NCBI GenBank assembly: GCA_007449985.2 | Contig: VIIQ02000248.1 | Coordinates: 37,240 to 101,239 of the forward strand | Direction: 5' to 3' | Source of the DNA: Desmodesmus armatus | Lineage: Eukaryota; Chlorophyta; Chlorophyceae; Sphaeropleales; Scenedesmaceae | Length of the DNA stretch: 64,000 nucleotides | In this document: piece by piece, positions 1 through 10,368 of the stretch | Position numbering within the stretch: the stretch's first letter is position 1 | Layout of the letters: each line of letters begins with the position of its first letter | Program-made: the position numbers and the translations under genes | Notes under the pieces: model-generated | What the model was told of the DNA's origin: nothing | What the model saw: only the letters and a program-made list of their open reading frames with translations | Databases searched by the model: none

Positions 1-403
1 TTTGATTGATTACGTATATTCTAGGAGATTGCTGGGCTTTTGTGAGGGCAGCTGCCAGTGCAAAGGGCCCTTTGTTTGGAGTTGAACCCCAAGTCAATGA
101 TCCAGCCCTAACACAGATGGAAAATTTACTCAGTGCTCAAGGCAGTACTACAAGCCAGGAGTAGAAAGCTGGCACTGCCAGCAACTTGCTGAGGTCTGCA
201 GGTAGAGAGCAACAGCCAACTGGCACTGATCAAGGCTCTTCTTCTGCTTCTACTGATCAAGGCTCGTAACCTTGCATCATCAGCCTAGACACTGTCAGAC
301 AGGCTGCAACAACGTTGCAAACGACACAACTTTGACTGTGTCTTGCACAAACACTCAGTGACTCTCAATTGCTGACATGCAACGTTTCATTGCTGACCAA
401 GTG
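1..403. other. No gene recognised
   Basis: No convincing coding frame, RNA gene or repeat was seen here. It lies at the window edge, beside a doubtful Ala/Ser-rich minus-strand ORF. Confidence 0.4.
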
Positions 404-1546
404 TCACACTGCAGCTGTGCGCTCCAAATGACAAAATGACAACAAAATCTGAAGAAAGGTGCAGCAACAATGACTCACCAGGCCAGCCATGACGGCCACC
501 TTGCAAATCGCACTGCTCAGTGGCTCGCTCGACTCCTCCTGGAATGCAGCAGTGTCCGACAATCCTCCTCCTGCTGCCGCTGCCGCTGCTGCTGCTGCTG
601 CTGTCGGTACCGCTGCAGACCAGCCACCATCGTGTACTGCGGACGCTGATGCATCTGCACCTGCTGCTGCTGCCAAGTGGCAAGGGATCCCAGCAGCAGC
701 AGCACTAGCTTCTGCTGCAGCTGCTGACGGGGACACCAGCAGATCGAGCATAGGTCCCAGCTGGCCACTTTCCTGCCGCCAGCACAGCAAGGCAGCAGCA
801 GCAGGGTCTGCTACAGCCCTGCTGGCGGCGACAACTGCTGCGGCAGCTGCTGCTGCTGCTGCTGGCTCCCGTGTGCTGCTTGGGACTGCCATGAACCCAG
901 GGTTGGCTGGTGCTGCTGCTGGAGTGAGTGGTCTGCTGATTGGCTTCTGATGCTGAGATGTGAAGGATGCTCTGGGGGAACTGCATTCAGAGGGAGCTGC
1001 TGACCCTCCTGCACTACTGCTGTAGATCTCCCAGGTCGCTGTCAGCTGCTTTACACCACTGCGTGCTGCAACTAGCACTGCTACGTCTGCTTCAGTGTCT
1101 GAGCAGTCGTCTGTTTCTGTTGCTGCTGCTGCTGCTGCTGTTGCGGGTGATGAGGATGGGCTACTTGAGGGCTCAAACGCTGCTGCAAGGGATCGTACGC
1201 GAGCAGGGGCAGTGCTGATCAGAGTTGGAGGCATCAAGCAGCGAGGGCTGACCATGGAACCTGTGATTACTGTGGATTGTGCCTCTGGGGGTGGGGTGCT
1301 GGTGTGCAGCAGCGAGCGAAGGCCGCTTGCCGCATCTGTTTCTGAGACCAGACGGTGACGGTGACGTGTTGAAATCTCTCTGTGTGCTCTGCTTGCTCCT
1401 CTAGCAAGCCAGTCACCGCTTGCCGCCCACATGTGTTCCCCGCGGATTTCACGGTGTGAAGCGTTGATGAGCTGGGCAGGGCACAAACAACTTGATATGA
1501 TACCGCTTTGCTTTGATTCTTGCCTTGAATATCCAGGGAACCCCAT
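404..1546 (-). CDS. Ala/Ser-rich low-complexity ORF, doubtful gene fragment
   Basis: This is a 380-residue open frame on the minus strand. I do not recognise a family. It consists of Ser/Pro/Ala-rich stretches broken by poly-Ala runs encoded by GCA/GCT repeats, a style common in disordered regions of green-algal proteins. An acidic patch (ETDDCSDTEAD) sits near the middle. A possible splice donor follows the codons for AICK at about 500, so the last 30 or so residues are probably intron. The opposite strand also has a shorter open frame through the same repeats, so strand choice rests on length alone. The true start is unknown. If real, the gene would be divergent from the secreted-protein gene that begins at 1980. 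Confidence 0.33.
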   Translation of the reverse strand: MGFPGYSRQESKQSGIISSCLCPAQLINASHREIRGEHMWAASGDWLARGASRAHREISTRHRHRLVSETDAASGLRSLLHTSTPPPEAQSTVITGSMVSPRCLMPPTLISTAPARVRSLAAAFEPSSSPSSSPATAAAAAATETDDCSDTEADVAVLVAARSGVKQLTATWEIYSSSAGGSAAPSECSSPRASFTSQHQKPISRPLTPAAAPANPGFMAVPSSTREPAAAAAAAAAVVAASRAVADPAAAALLCWRQESGQLGPMLDLLVSPSAAAAEASAAAAGIPCHLAAAAGADASASAVHDGGWSAAVPTAAAAAAAAAAGGGLSDTAAFQEESSEPLSSAICKVAVMAGLVSHCCCTFLQILLSFCHLERTAAV

Positions 1547-1979
1547 GCCCAGCGGATCGAGGCTTTTATGACGCTGGTTGAAGATACAGCAGGCCTATGC
1601 CTCGCGTCGCATACGCAGCCATACACGTGACTTTAAGCTAGACAAAGAAGAAAAGTACCTTTGAACAAGACTCGTTTTACAAACAACGCACCTTTACAAA
1701 ATATTCGAAGACCAGACAGAAGTTGCCGACCCTGGTTTTCTGGTGTTGGTTGTTCCCAGTAACCCACAAACGATTACAGCATATCGGACGTCACTCAGTA
1801 TTCTGTCGCATCACAGAAACGAATTGGGCGTCGGCGTACTTGCTGTCTATATGTTCATGACCTTATGTAGCAGCACTGGCATCACTGCATGCATGGGGTA
1901 GATGTCCCTCCCAGGGCTCCTGCACCCATGAGAAACCCATTGAAAGAATTTATTAATCATCAGACACAACCAGCAGCCG
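1547..1979. promoter_or_regulatory. Upstream region of the Kazal/ligand-binding gene
   Basis: This stretch lies directly upstream of the start codon at 1980 and holds no credible coding frame. It must contain the promoter and 5' leader of that gene. No TATA-like box or other element could be pinned down by eye. Confidence 0.3.
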
Positions 1980-4335
1980 ATGAGGTGCAGATGCCAGGTG
2001 CTTTTGTTTACGTTGCTGCTGGCTGGATGGACATGGGGTGCACAATCCACAGCGGAGCAGTTTGGTGAGTAAAACACACCGCCGCAGACAAAGTGCAGTA
2101 CAAATGCTTGTGTATGATACAGTGGATATCGTTTTCAACAGATCAGGGAGATGCGTCTGTCAGGCTGGCCCCACACAGTTGGGCCAGTTCACAATGGTAC
2201 CATCCCCAGGCCGCTGTTTGCAGCATTGGGCAAGTTACTCGTTATTATGCCCAAGCATCCAGATGAAGGCTCTTGTCAGCATTCACTCTGCGTGCTCAAA
2301 TGCCTGCAAGTTGCATTTACACAGGCATACGCCCTGCTTGCATGCGCAGCACAAGCTGACTTACTGCTTGATGCTTTGCAACCCACACATCTGCAGGATG
2401 GGGCAGGAAAGACCGCGAAGCTCGTGTAGCACTCAACCAACGTGCAGAGCTGGCTACCCAAACCCCAGCTGTCACTTTGCAGAGCACAGGACAAAGCTAC
2501 CTTAACCCATGGCAGCAGCAGCAGCAGCAGCAGCTGCAGCAGCCTGTCTCTGTCAGCATTAACCCTCCGAGGCCAGCACCCACCCCAGTGCGGCCTCTGC
2601 CGCCGCTGCCGCCTGCGCCATCCACATACACCCTGCCAAATGTGGGTGGAGGGGTTGGCTTTCACGCACCCAACAAAGCAGCAACCGGCGGCAGCAGCAC
2701 CAGCAGCAGCAGCGGGGATGTTGATGGAATGCAGGGGCAGGGGATGCAAGGGCAGAGTAGTGGCTTGCAGACGCAGCAGGCGTGGCAGGGACAACAACGG
2801 TGGCAGGGACAGAGCAATGGACTGCAGGGACTGCAAACACAGAAAAATGGATTGCAGGGGTGGCAAGGGCAGAGCAAAATGGCTGCAGGGCTTGACAGCA
2901 GCAGCAGCCAGCAGTTGCAGCCAGGCCGCATGCAGATGCTGGCCGGGCAGGGCAGTATGCAGCTTGGCCAGGGGCAGCAACAGCACCTGGCAGGATCCGG
3001 TGCTAACCCAAGCAACTGGGGTTTTGCAAATATCCCTCCTGGGAGCACTGTGGTCGATGTGACTGAAATTCCACCAGTTGATTGGAGCTCCTCAGACTCT
3101 CCTGCACAGCCGTGGATGGGCGCTGGTAGTACTGCTGTTGGGAGCGGCAGCAGCGGCGGCAGCAGCGATTCTGCAGTCAGCAGCAGCAACAGTATCGTCC
3201 TGGGGCCTGGAGTTCCAAGCAGTGAAGGTGTCGGGATGCCGATCAGCACCGGCAGCAGCAGCAGCGGCAGCAGCGGCAGCGGCAGCAGTGTTGTCGGTGG
3301 GAACAATGGCATGATGGCTCCTCCAACTGCCGGTGGCAACACTGGGCTGCCTGTCAGCAGCAGCAGTGGTGGCAGCAATGGCGGCAGCAGTGGCAGCAGT
3401 GGGTTGCCCGCAAATGGGGTGATTGGTCAGACTCCGGGCACTACTGTACAGGTCCTGACTGGCCGGCCAGGTTCCGTCAACACCATCACCAGCGGCCAAG
3501 GTCAATCAGTCACTATCATCTCCATAATGCCAGCAGGCAGCAGCAGCAGCAGCAGCAGCGGCAGCGGCAACGGTAATGGCAATGGCATCGATTTTTCTGG
3601 TGGGGGGTCAGGAGCAGGGCCGGTGACCATTTGGAGCTCCAATGGTAACCAGCAGCAGCTGCAGCAGATGCTCAGCAATCCAGCAGCAGCGCGCAGTAAG
3701 GGGACGGCACAGCAGCAGATCCTGCCAGCTTTGCCGACAGAGGGCCTGGGTGATGAGGGTGCAGATGCAGGCGGAGGCAGTTTAAAGCAGGCAGGGGGTG
3801 TAACAGGTAGTGTGACTCCTGACTTTATGTTAGGGACGGAGACGCGGGAAGCGCCAGTACCTGATGTCAAGCAGGGGAGCCTGAAGCCGTCCTTTGGAGG
3901 TGCGCGCTGGGCAGCGGTGTGTAACGTTACTACTGTTACTCTACCTGTTACAAGTGTTATTACCGTCACTTTTGTTGTGTGCAGCACATAAAAGGCCAGT
4001 CTGACAATGCTACAGCCAGCACACTAAACACACCTCCATGCTACAGCTAACACCACCAACAGACACACACCGCCCTGTTTTTCAGCCAGCCCCACCAAAC
4101 ACACCGCCCTGTTTTCCAGCCAGCATCACCACACACATCACCAACCGCTCTGCTGCTGTGTGTTTGTCCATGTGCCACAGGACCTGGTGACAAGGGGCGC
4201 TACGGGAGCAAAGCCAAGAACCAAAACAATAACAGCAGTGGCAGTAGCAGCAAGCAGAAGAGTCTGAAGCGGCCGCCCTTCATGATCCCAGTGGACGGCG
4301 GATCAGCGGGAGGTCTACTGCTGCAACAAGACGGG

Positions 4336-4372
<37 letters not shown>

Positions 4373-7300
4373 GTCCTTGGAACCAGCAGCAGAAGAAGAA
4401 AGGGACAGCACCCAAGCCGCGCAACACACAGACTGCCAAGACATGTGGCTGTCCCGACTTCAGTTTCAACTTTGCATGCGGGTCAGACGGTGTGACGTAT
4501 GCAAATCCATGCATGGCCAGCTGTGCAGGCGCCTGGGTGACGTACATGGGCCCCTGTGAACCAACCTGGTCCGCTGTGCCTAAGGGAAGCTCCGTCAAGG
4601 GGACTGTCATGCCTGGTGGCAGCAGCGGCAGCAGTGGCGGCAGCAGTGGAAGCTTGGAGATGCAGCTGCCGCCCATGGGCCAGAAAGCAGCGGAGGTGGA
4701 CAGTGCCGCAGCTGCAGAGCTCGCAGGTGGGTGACACGATGTGACAGCAATAGCAGTAGCAGCAGCAACAGCAACAGCGCCTGGCAGCGATGGCTGCCAG
4801 AAGCAATTCAGCAGCAGCCCCTCACATTGCAGCAACAGGAAATGCCAGCGCTGGCTAAGGCTGGACCATTGCATGCACCACCCTGCAGGTCTCTTTTCTG
4901 ATGTGCATGACCTGTAGAATGTGCTTTCTGTTTCACTTCTGTTGCAGCACAGTGGATTTGAGGGTCGTGTAGCTGCCCAGTAGCTGTGTCTCTTTGCCTG
5001 GTATAATGCCCTCCGTCACTCCACAGTCTAGTGTGCATGGCAGCCTCAACTTGTGGATGCTGAGTGGATGACCAACCGATACCAAGCATACGAGCAACGC
5101 TTATGCTGGTGCTGGTACAGCACATCACTCATGCCCAGCAATGCATGTGCGTGTGCCTATGTCTCATGTGCTGCACAGGAGACTATGAGTACTATTATGA
5201 CGACGGCAGGCCGCCAGTGCCAGCCCCACACAAGCCTCACCAGTCAGCAGGGTCCCCCTCAGCTGCACCCCTGCCACCCGCCTTGGTCCCCGTCCCTATC
5301 CCGGTCACCCCCTTGCCACCCTCACCCCCTCAAGATGGAACAGAAGAAGAGCCATACGAGGATGAAATCGACCAAGGGGATGGTGGCAGCGGGGTAGTTG
5401 GGGCGCAGCCGCAGCCGATGCAGCCGTTACCTCCAGGATTGCCGCAGGTGTTTGGACCGGAACCAATCCCTGAGGACGAACCGCAGATCCCAGTGCCGGC
5501 ACCTATGCCCGTCGCACTGACATCTCCTGCACCGAAGAAAGACACGAAAGGCATGCAGGATAAGGTCCCGATCCCTCGAGCGCCTGTGCGTGTCCCGCCT
5601 CCTGCGCCCCCTCCTGCTCCGGCGCGCAGCACAGTTCGGCCCCCAGCACCGCAGCAATCGGCGCTGCCCGACGTTGCAGGCGTGCATGCCGGGCATGTGC
5701 AGGCGCCCAAGCCGTGGGTCCTGAAACAGGAAGGCGCGTCGAAAACAATCCTGATTGGCTGCATGCTGCCTTTCGAGGGCGATCTGCAGATTGCCGGTAC
5801 ATCGATCTACCACGCGCTCAAGTTGGCAGTGTCAGACGAGGCGCCAAAGGTGTTGCCGAACTTCAACATCAACGTCACGTGCATCAATACCAAGTGTGCC
5901 GACATCGCCGCGCACATGGCCATGTCAAGGTTTGCGAAGGAGAAAGCAGGTGAGGGGCCTGGAAAACAGCATGGATATGCACCATTCAGTGCCTGCGAGC
6001 TTCACGATAAAACATGCGACGTACATCTATTGAGTGCTGTACGTGACAAAAACATGCAGGCACCACTCTACACTGCTGCAAGCTCCCAATCCAGCCAAAA
6101 AATGACTGGCATGGGGTGGTTCCACCATCTCAGATGATCTGTTGCATCACTCTCTTGCCCAAATCAACTCGCACACATACCATGCATCAGCCACTGCACA
6201 CAGCAACAACCGGCACTCAACTTTTTCGGTGTGGCTGGAATCTTTGCTGTGTGCCTGCTGCAGTTGCTGTGGTGGGAGAGGTCTGCTCAGCGGCCACTGT
6301 GGCAGCAGCAGGTGTTTCCAGCAGCAGCAAGGTACCCCTGATCAGCCCAGCAGCCACAAGCCCAGCCCTCTCTGGAGAGGACCTGTTTTTCAGGACTGTG
6401 CCGTCAGACAAGTTCCAAGGCCAGGCAGCTGCAAACCTACTTATCAAGAAGGGGTACAGGAACGTGGCGATGGTGTATGAGGACGCGGCCTATGGCTATG
6501 GCCTGGCATTCAACTTCATGGCTTCCTTTACAAAAGGTAAGGTGGTTGACCACCGCGTACAGCGGCATGCGCGCAGTGTATACAGCTTGCTGGGCTGCAA
6601 ACGATGGCTGACTGATCTGTATTGAGCTTGCATCGACTGCAGGCAGATAAGACAGCGTCTGCATGAATGATCTTCTGGCAGATAATATGAAGGTCGCCCA
6701 CCAGTTTATGGGATGCACATGTGCCGTGCAGTGTCCAGCTGGCCAGCATCAATCCTACAGAGCAACACTGCACAGCAGTGCACAGGACCGCAAGATCCAA
6801 TTGGACTGCTAGCGCAACAGCAGCACATATACACAAGTCCTGGCTTGAGCATTCCTGATTGTGTGCTGCTGCTTGTGCCGGCGGGTGTGCATAGACGGAG
6901 GGAACGTCCCTGTGGTGGTGATGTTCAAGAAGGGCCAGGGCAAGCCCAAGCAGGACGTGCTGCAAGTCAAGGGTGACATAGATGACAGGAACCTGGACGC
7001 AGTCTTCCTAGCCACCAACAACCTCACATATGCGGCAGGTGAGGGTGCAGATGCTTGCAGCAGCAACTCCGGCACGTTTTGCGAGTGTTGTAGCAGCAGC
7101 TTGTGATCTACATAATGAGTAGCCGCACAGCCCATGGAACGGCGCTTCACAGAAAATGTCACGTGTAAATCTGTGGCGGCATCAGCTTACTCACCAACAC
7201 CAACTGTCACTCCCATTGCGCAATGCCGTGCCGTGCCGTGCTGTGCTGCTTCTGTTTCCTGCACCACCTGCAGGATTTGTGAGGGCGGCCGCCAACAACG

Positions 7301-8186
7301 ACCTAGGCCTCAAGATCTTTGGAGGCGACGCACTTGCCGATACTATGATGGTGAATCTTCTACAGGATCAACCAGACGCCCTGAAAGATCTGTCGGTTAC
7401 AACTGTCAACAAGGGCAAGAACCCCTTTATCAAGAAGTTCAGGGCCGCATTCCCTGCCGTCACGTATGGCAGCTTTGCAGCTCAGGCTTATGATGCTATG
7501 GTGGCGCTGTTGAGGGCGTATGCTGCTGCGCGGCCTCCCAGGGATGGGCCTGAGCTTGCTAAGGAGCTCAGGAAGCAGAAGTTTGAGGGTGAGTAGCTGT
7601 ACCTGTTCCAAGTACTGTTACTGTTGCTGTTACTGGTACAGTTACACCTATAATTGCACGCGCACATACGTATGTGTTGCACCTGAAGCAGCCAGGTGTG
7701 GCAGCCTGATTAGGCGCTGTTGACCAACCCACACACATGCAAACATGTTGGTACTGGTAGCACGGAAGATCATGCCAGGCCAGCCAACAAAGGCAGGGAG
7801 AGGAAGGGTCATTCCAGTGACAGAAAGCTGAACGTCAACATGCAGCAGTGAAGCAGCTGCAGCTGGACTGCAGGCTTGTGCAACTGGGATGTCTTATACA
7901 TGCATGTGCTGCTGTTGCTGCCTGCTGCTTCAGGTGTTTCTGGCCCCATTGCTTTCGACAGCAGTGGCGATGCTATCCCCCACAACAGGACATACATGTG
8001 AGTGCTGCAGCTGCACCCGTCTCGCTGTTGCATGCCTGAACATGCAGCTGAACCTGGGAGGGTGTTCCAAGGTTGGGAGTGGGGTTCTGGGTTCAAACAG
8101 GGCTCAACATTTGATTGGCGATGAGCCCATGAGGCCGTGCGCCGCTGAGGCCCCACAGCGAATCACAACACTCATGCATGTGTGTG

Positions 8187-8258
<72 letters not shown>

Positions 8259-8327
8259 AGGTGGGTGAAGCACAACACCACCACCGGTGTGCCCACGGTC
8301 AAGGGGTACATCTCCCGCATGGTGTGA
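1980..8327 (+). CDS. Secreted Kazal-domain protein with a type-1 periplasmic-binding (receptor ligand-binding) domain
   Basis: Nine exons were inferred: 1980-2064, 2490-3899, 4181-4726, 5179-5949, 6264-6536, 6895-7038, 7274-7588, 7934-7997 and 8261-8327. They join to 1224 codons in frame. Exon 1 is a clean signal peptide (MRCRCQVLLFTLLLAG, then AQS). Residues about 30-500 are Gln/Gly/Ser-rich and disordered. A Kazal-type cysteine pattern (CGCPDF, ACGSDGVTYANPC) lies in exon 3, followed by a Pro-rich linker. The C-terminal 400 residues read as a branched-chain amino acid or receptor-family ligand-binding fold (ILIGCMLPFEGDL, PLISPAATSPALS, GYRNVAMVYEDAAYG, GVSGPIAFDSSGD). No transmembrane helix follows, so a secreted or wall-bound sensor or inhibitor is likely; the ligand is unknown. 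All introns but the last are phase 1. The exon 1-2 join and the start of exon 6 are the weakest calls. Confidence 0.78.
8189..8257 (+). repeat. (CTG)23 microsatellite at a 3' splice site
   Basis: Twenty-three uninterrupted CTG units run straight into the CAG acceptor of the last, 22-codon exon of the Kazal/ligand-binding gene. The repeat therefore takes the place of the polypyrimidine tract. Confidence 0.95.
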
Positions 8328-10368
8328 TGTGTGCGGGAGTCTGTCACATGTGGCGCCCCGGTAGTAACCGTGCACGACAAGGCCCGTGCAGCAAACGTCC
8401 TCAGCAGAGGACAGCTTTGATTTCTTCTCAAGACGCCATCATGGCACGGCGTGCTGAGCACGCAAGAGCACGACAGGAACAGCCGACAGTAACGGTGCAC
8501 CTGTGGAGAATGTAGCCTGGCCCAGGGCTGGACAGCTCCAACCATTCTGATCTGTTGCGCTGCTTCCAAATTATGGAATGGATCCCTGGGTCCTGGGTGC
8601 CGCATGTCGAGCGGCCCTGTACCTGTACCTCAGCACAGTCATCTGGCTGCAGCTGGCTGTCATCAACCCCCACACTCAGGCTGATGTGTGTACAGCCTAT
8701 ACATGCAACAGTACAGTCAGTACTGCAGGGCGCAGCAGTACAGTCAGTACTGCAGGGCGCAGCAGTACAGTCAGTACTGCAGGGCGCAGCAGTACTGCAA
8801 GGCGCATCAGTACAGTCAGTACTGCAAGGCGCAGCAGTACAGTCAGTACTGCATGGTGTACTCACACTCCAACAATCCTGCAGGATCTTTGGGGACCTTC
8901 ACCCCTGGTTCACAAAGACACTGTTGTCATGGCCATGCGTGTTCGTGCGGTGCGGTTTTGTACGAGGTTTTGTGCCTCTGTCAGTCCGGCTCAGCAGCCG
9001 CACTGCGCTCCTGTTTCGTTTGTCCTATCTTTTTTGAATATGCTAACAGGGCCATGGCCAAAAGACAGGGCCCGTTGGGAGGCTTGCGCAGGACCTACCA
9101 GGTGCCTGCATTAGTGGCACTTGCTGGCACCCTCTGTGCTGGCTTCACCAGTGCAGCAGATGCACTGTTGAGTCAACATGTGTTGCAATGCCGCTATGCA
9201 TACCAGACTCATAATCCAGAAAACTGAGTTGCTGGGGTGGATGGTTGGGATTTGGTGTGGGAGGCATGCCTCATTTTGGTCTCGTGACAACTTGTGGGTG
9301 GATCAAGTGTTTGTTTTGCCTTCTGACAGTATTTCAACTTGGGGAGATGGTGTGCTTGCACTTGAATCGACTGCATGAACATGTGCAATGTTGACGGGGA
9401 GTGTTGATGTTGTTGCTGTACCTGCAACACTAGCCACGCAGCCAGCTGTTTTTGCCAGTGTGGGCATGCAGCGGGTGTGAGGAAGCAGGTATTGGCTTGT
9501 GTGCTGCTGCATTGCTGCCCTCTGCAGCAATATTCAGCAAGCACGTGATAAATCCAAGTGCAGTGTCCCTCCGTAATGTAATTGACAGCATCAAGTCACA
9601 ACTGTCAGATCATGTGGCACACTACAGTATGCTGTAACTGACTGCCTCAAGTCACCACTGTTAAATGCAAGCTACGCAGAAGCCCCAGTGCTACAGTAGT
9701 ACATGACCTCATGTTTAGAGGGAGCACGACCTATCATGCCTGCTTGCAGCACTGCACAGCAAAAAAGGCATGCAGGTGTCATGCCATGATGGCTTGAGCA
9801 GGTGCGAGCCAGAACATCCACAGCTGCAGAGTGCAATCTATACGTTTGCAGCGTAATCAGCACATAATAGTTCAACGTCGTGAGTGCAGTATGTTGGCTT
9901 GCAATGTTTGCCCGCATCATAATCACCGGTTGGGCGGGAAGTCGGACTCTCCACTAGGGAAGGTCACGTAAGTCATGAAAATCAACGTGATTACGCTTAT
10001 CAGCTGTTAGCAGTCTTTTTTGCAGCATATGCGTATGTGTGGAGCACCCTGACTGCTGTAAACTTTGGGAGCACCACAAGAAGCCCGCCATATTCAATTT
10101 TGCAGGCCCTGAGGTGATACGAAACAAAGCCGTTCGCATGTTTTCTTGCTGCAATGGAAGCCACACGAAACTGGTGGCATCCGTGGTGTAAGGGTTCAGC
10201 GGGCTTGCGACAACCAGCCTGCCCTACATGCCCAGACGCCTAGGCTCCAGCCAGGTATTCTCCCTTGAGGAAGAGCCTGTATCCACAGGCCATTTTCCCA
10301 AAGCCGAGCCATCTGCTAACTCTGCCGACAGTTCTGTTGTGCGGGGATACGACAAGCAGCTCTTCATC
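8328..10368. other. Intergenic, no gene recognised
   Basis: This is the 3' flank of the Kazal/ligand-binding gene and the upstream region of the secreted repeat-protein gene. Open frames here are short and lack conserved features. The only clear structure is the 27-base tandem array near 8.7 kb. An in-frame ATG at 10228 could extend the next gene by 47 residues, but the ATG at 10369 gives a better signal peptide. Confidence 0.55.
8708..8852 (+). repeat. 27-base minisatellite, about 5.5 copies
   Basis: The unit is about 27 bases and carries the self-complementary core CAGTACTG plus a GGCGCAG spacer. Copies differ by one or two bases and one is shortened. Because 27 is divisible by three, every frame stays open, which explains the repetitive open frames over this spot. 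It lies some 380 bases past a stop codon and is taken as non-coding. Confidence 0.9.

Noticed and set aside
387..1014. Several overlapping frames with poly-Leu, poly-Gln and poly-Ala
   Set aside because: They are frame shadows of the same GCA/CTG repeats; at most one (the long minus-strand frame) is kept, at low confidence.
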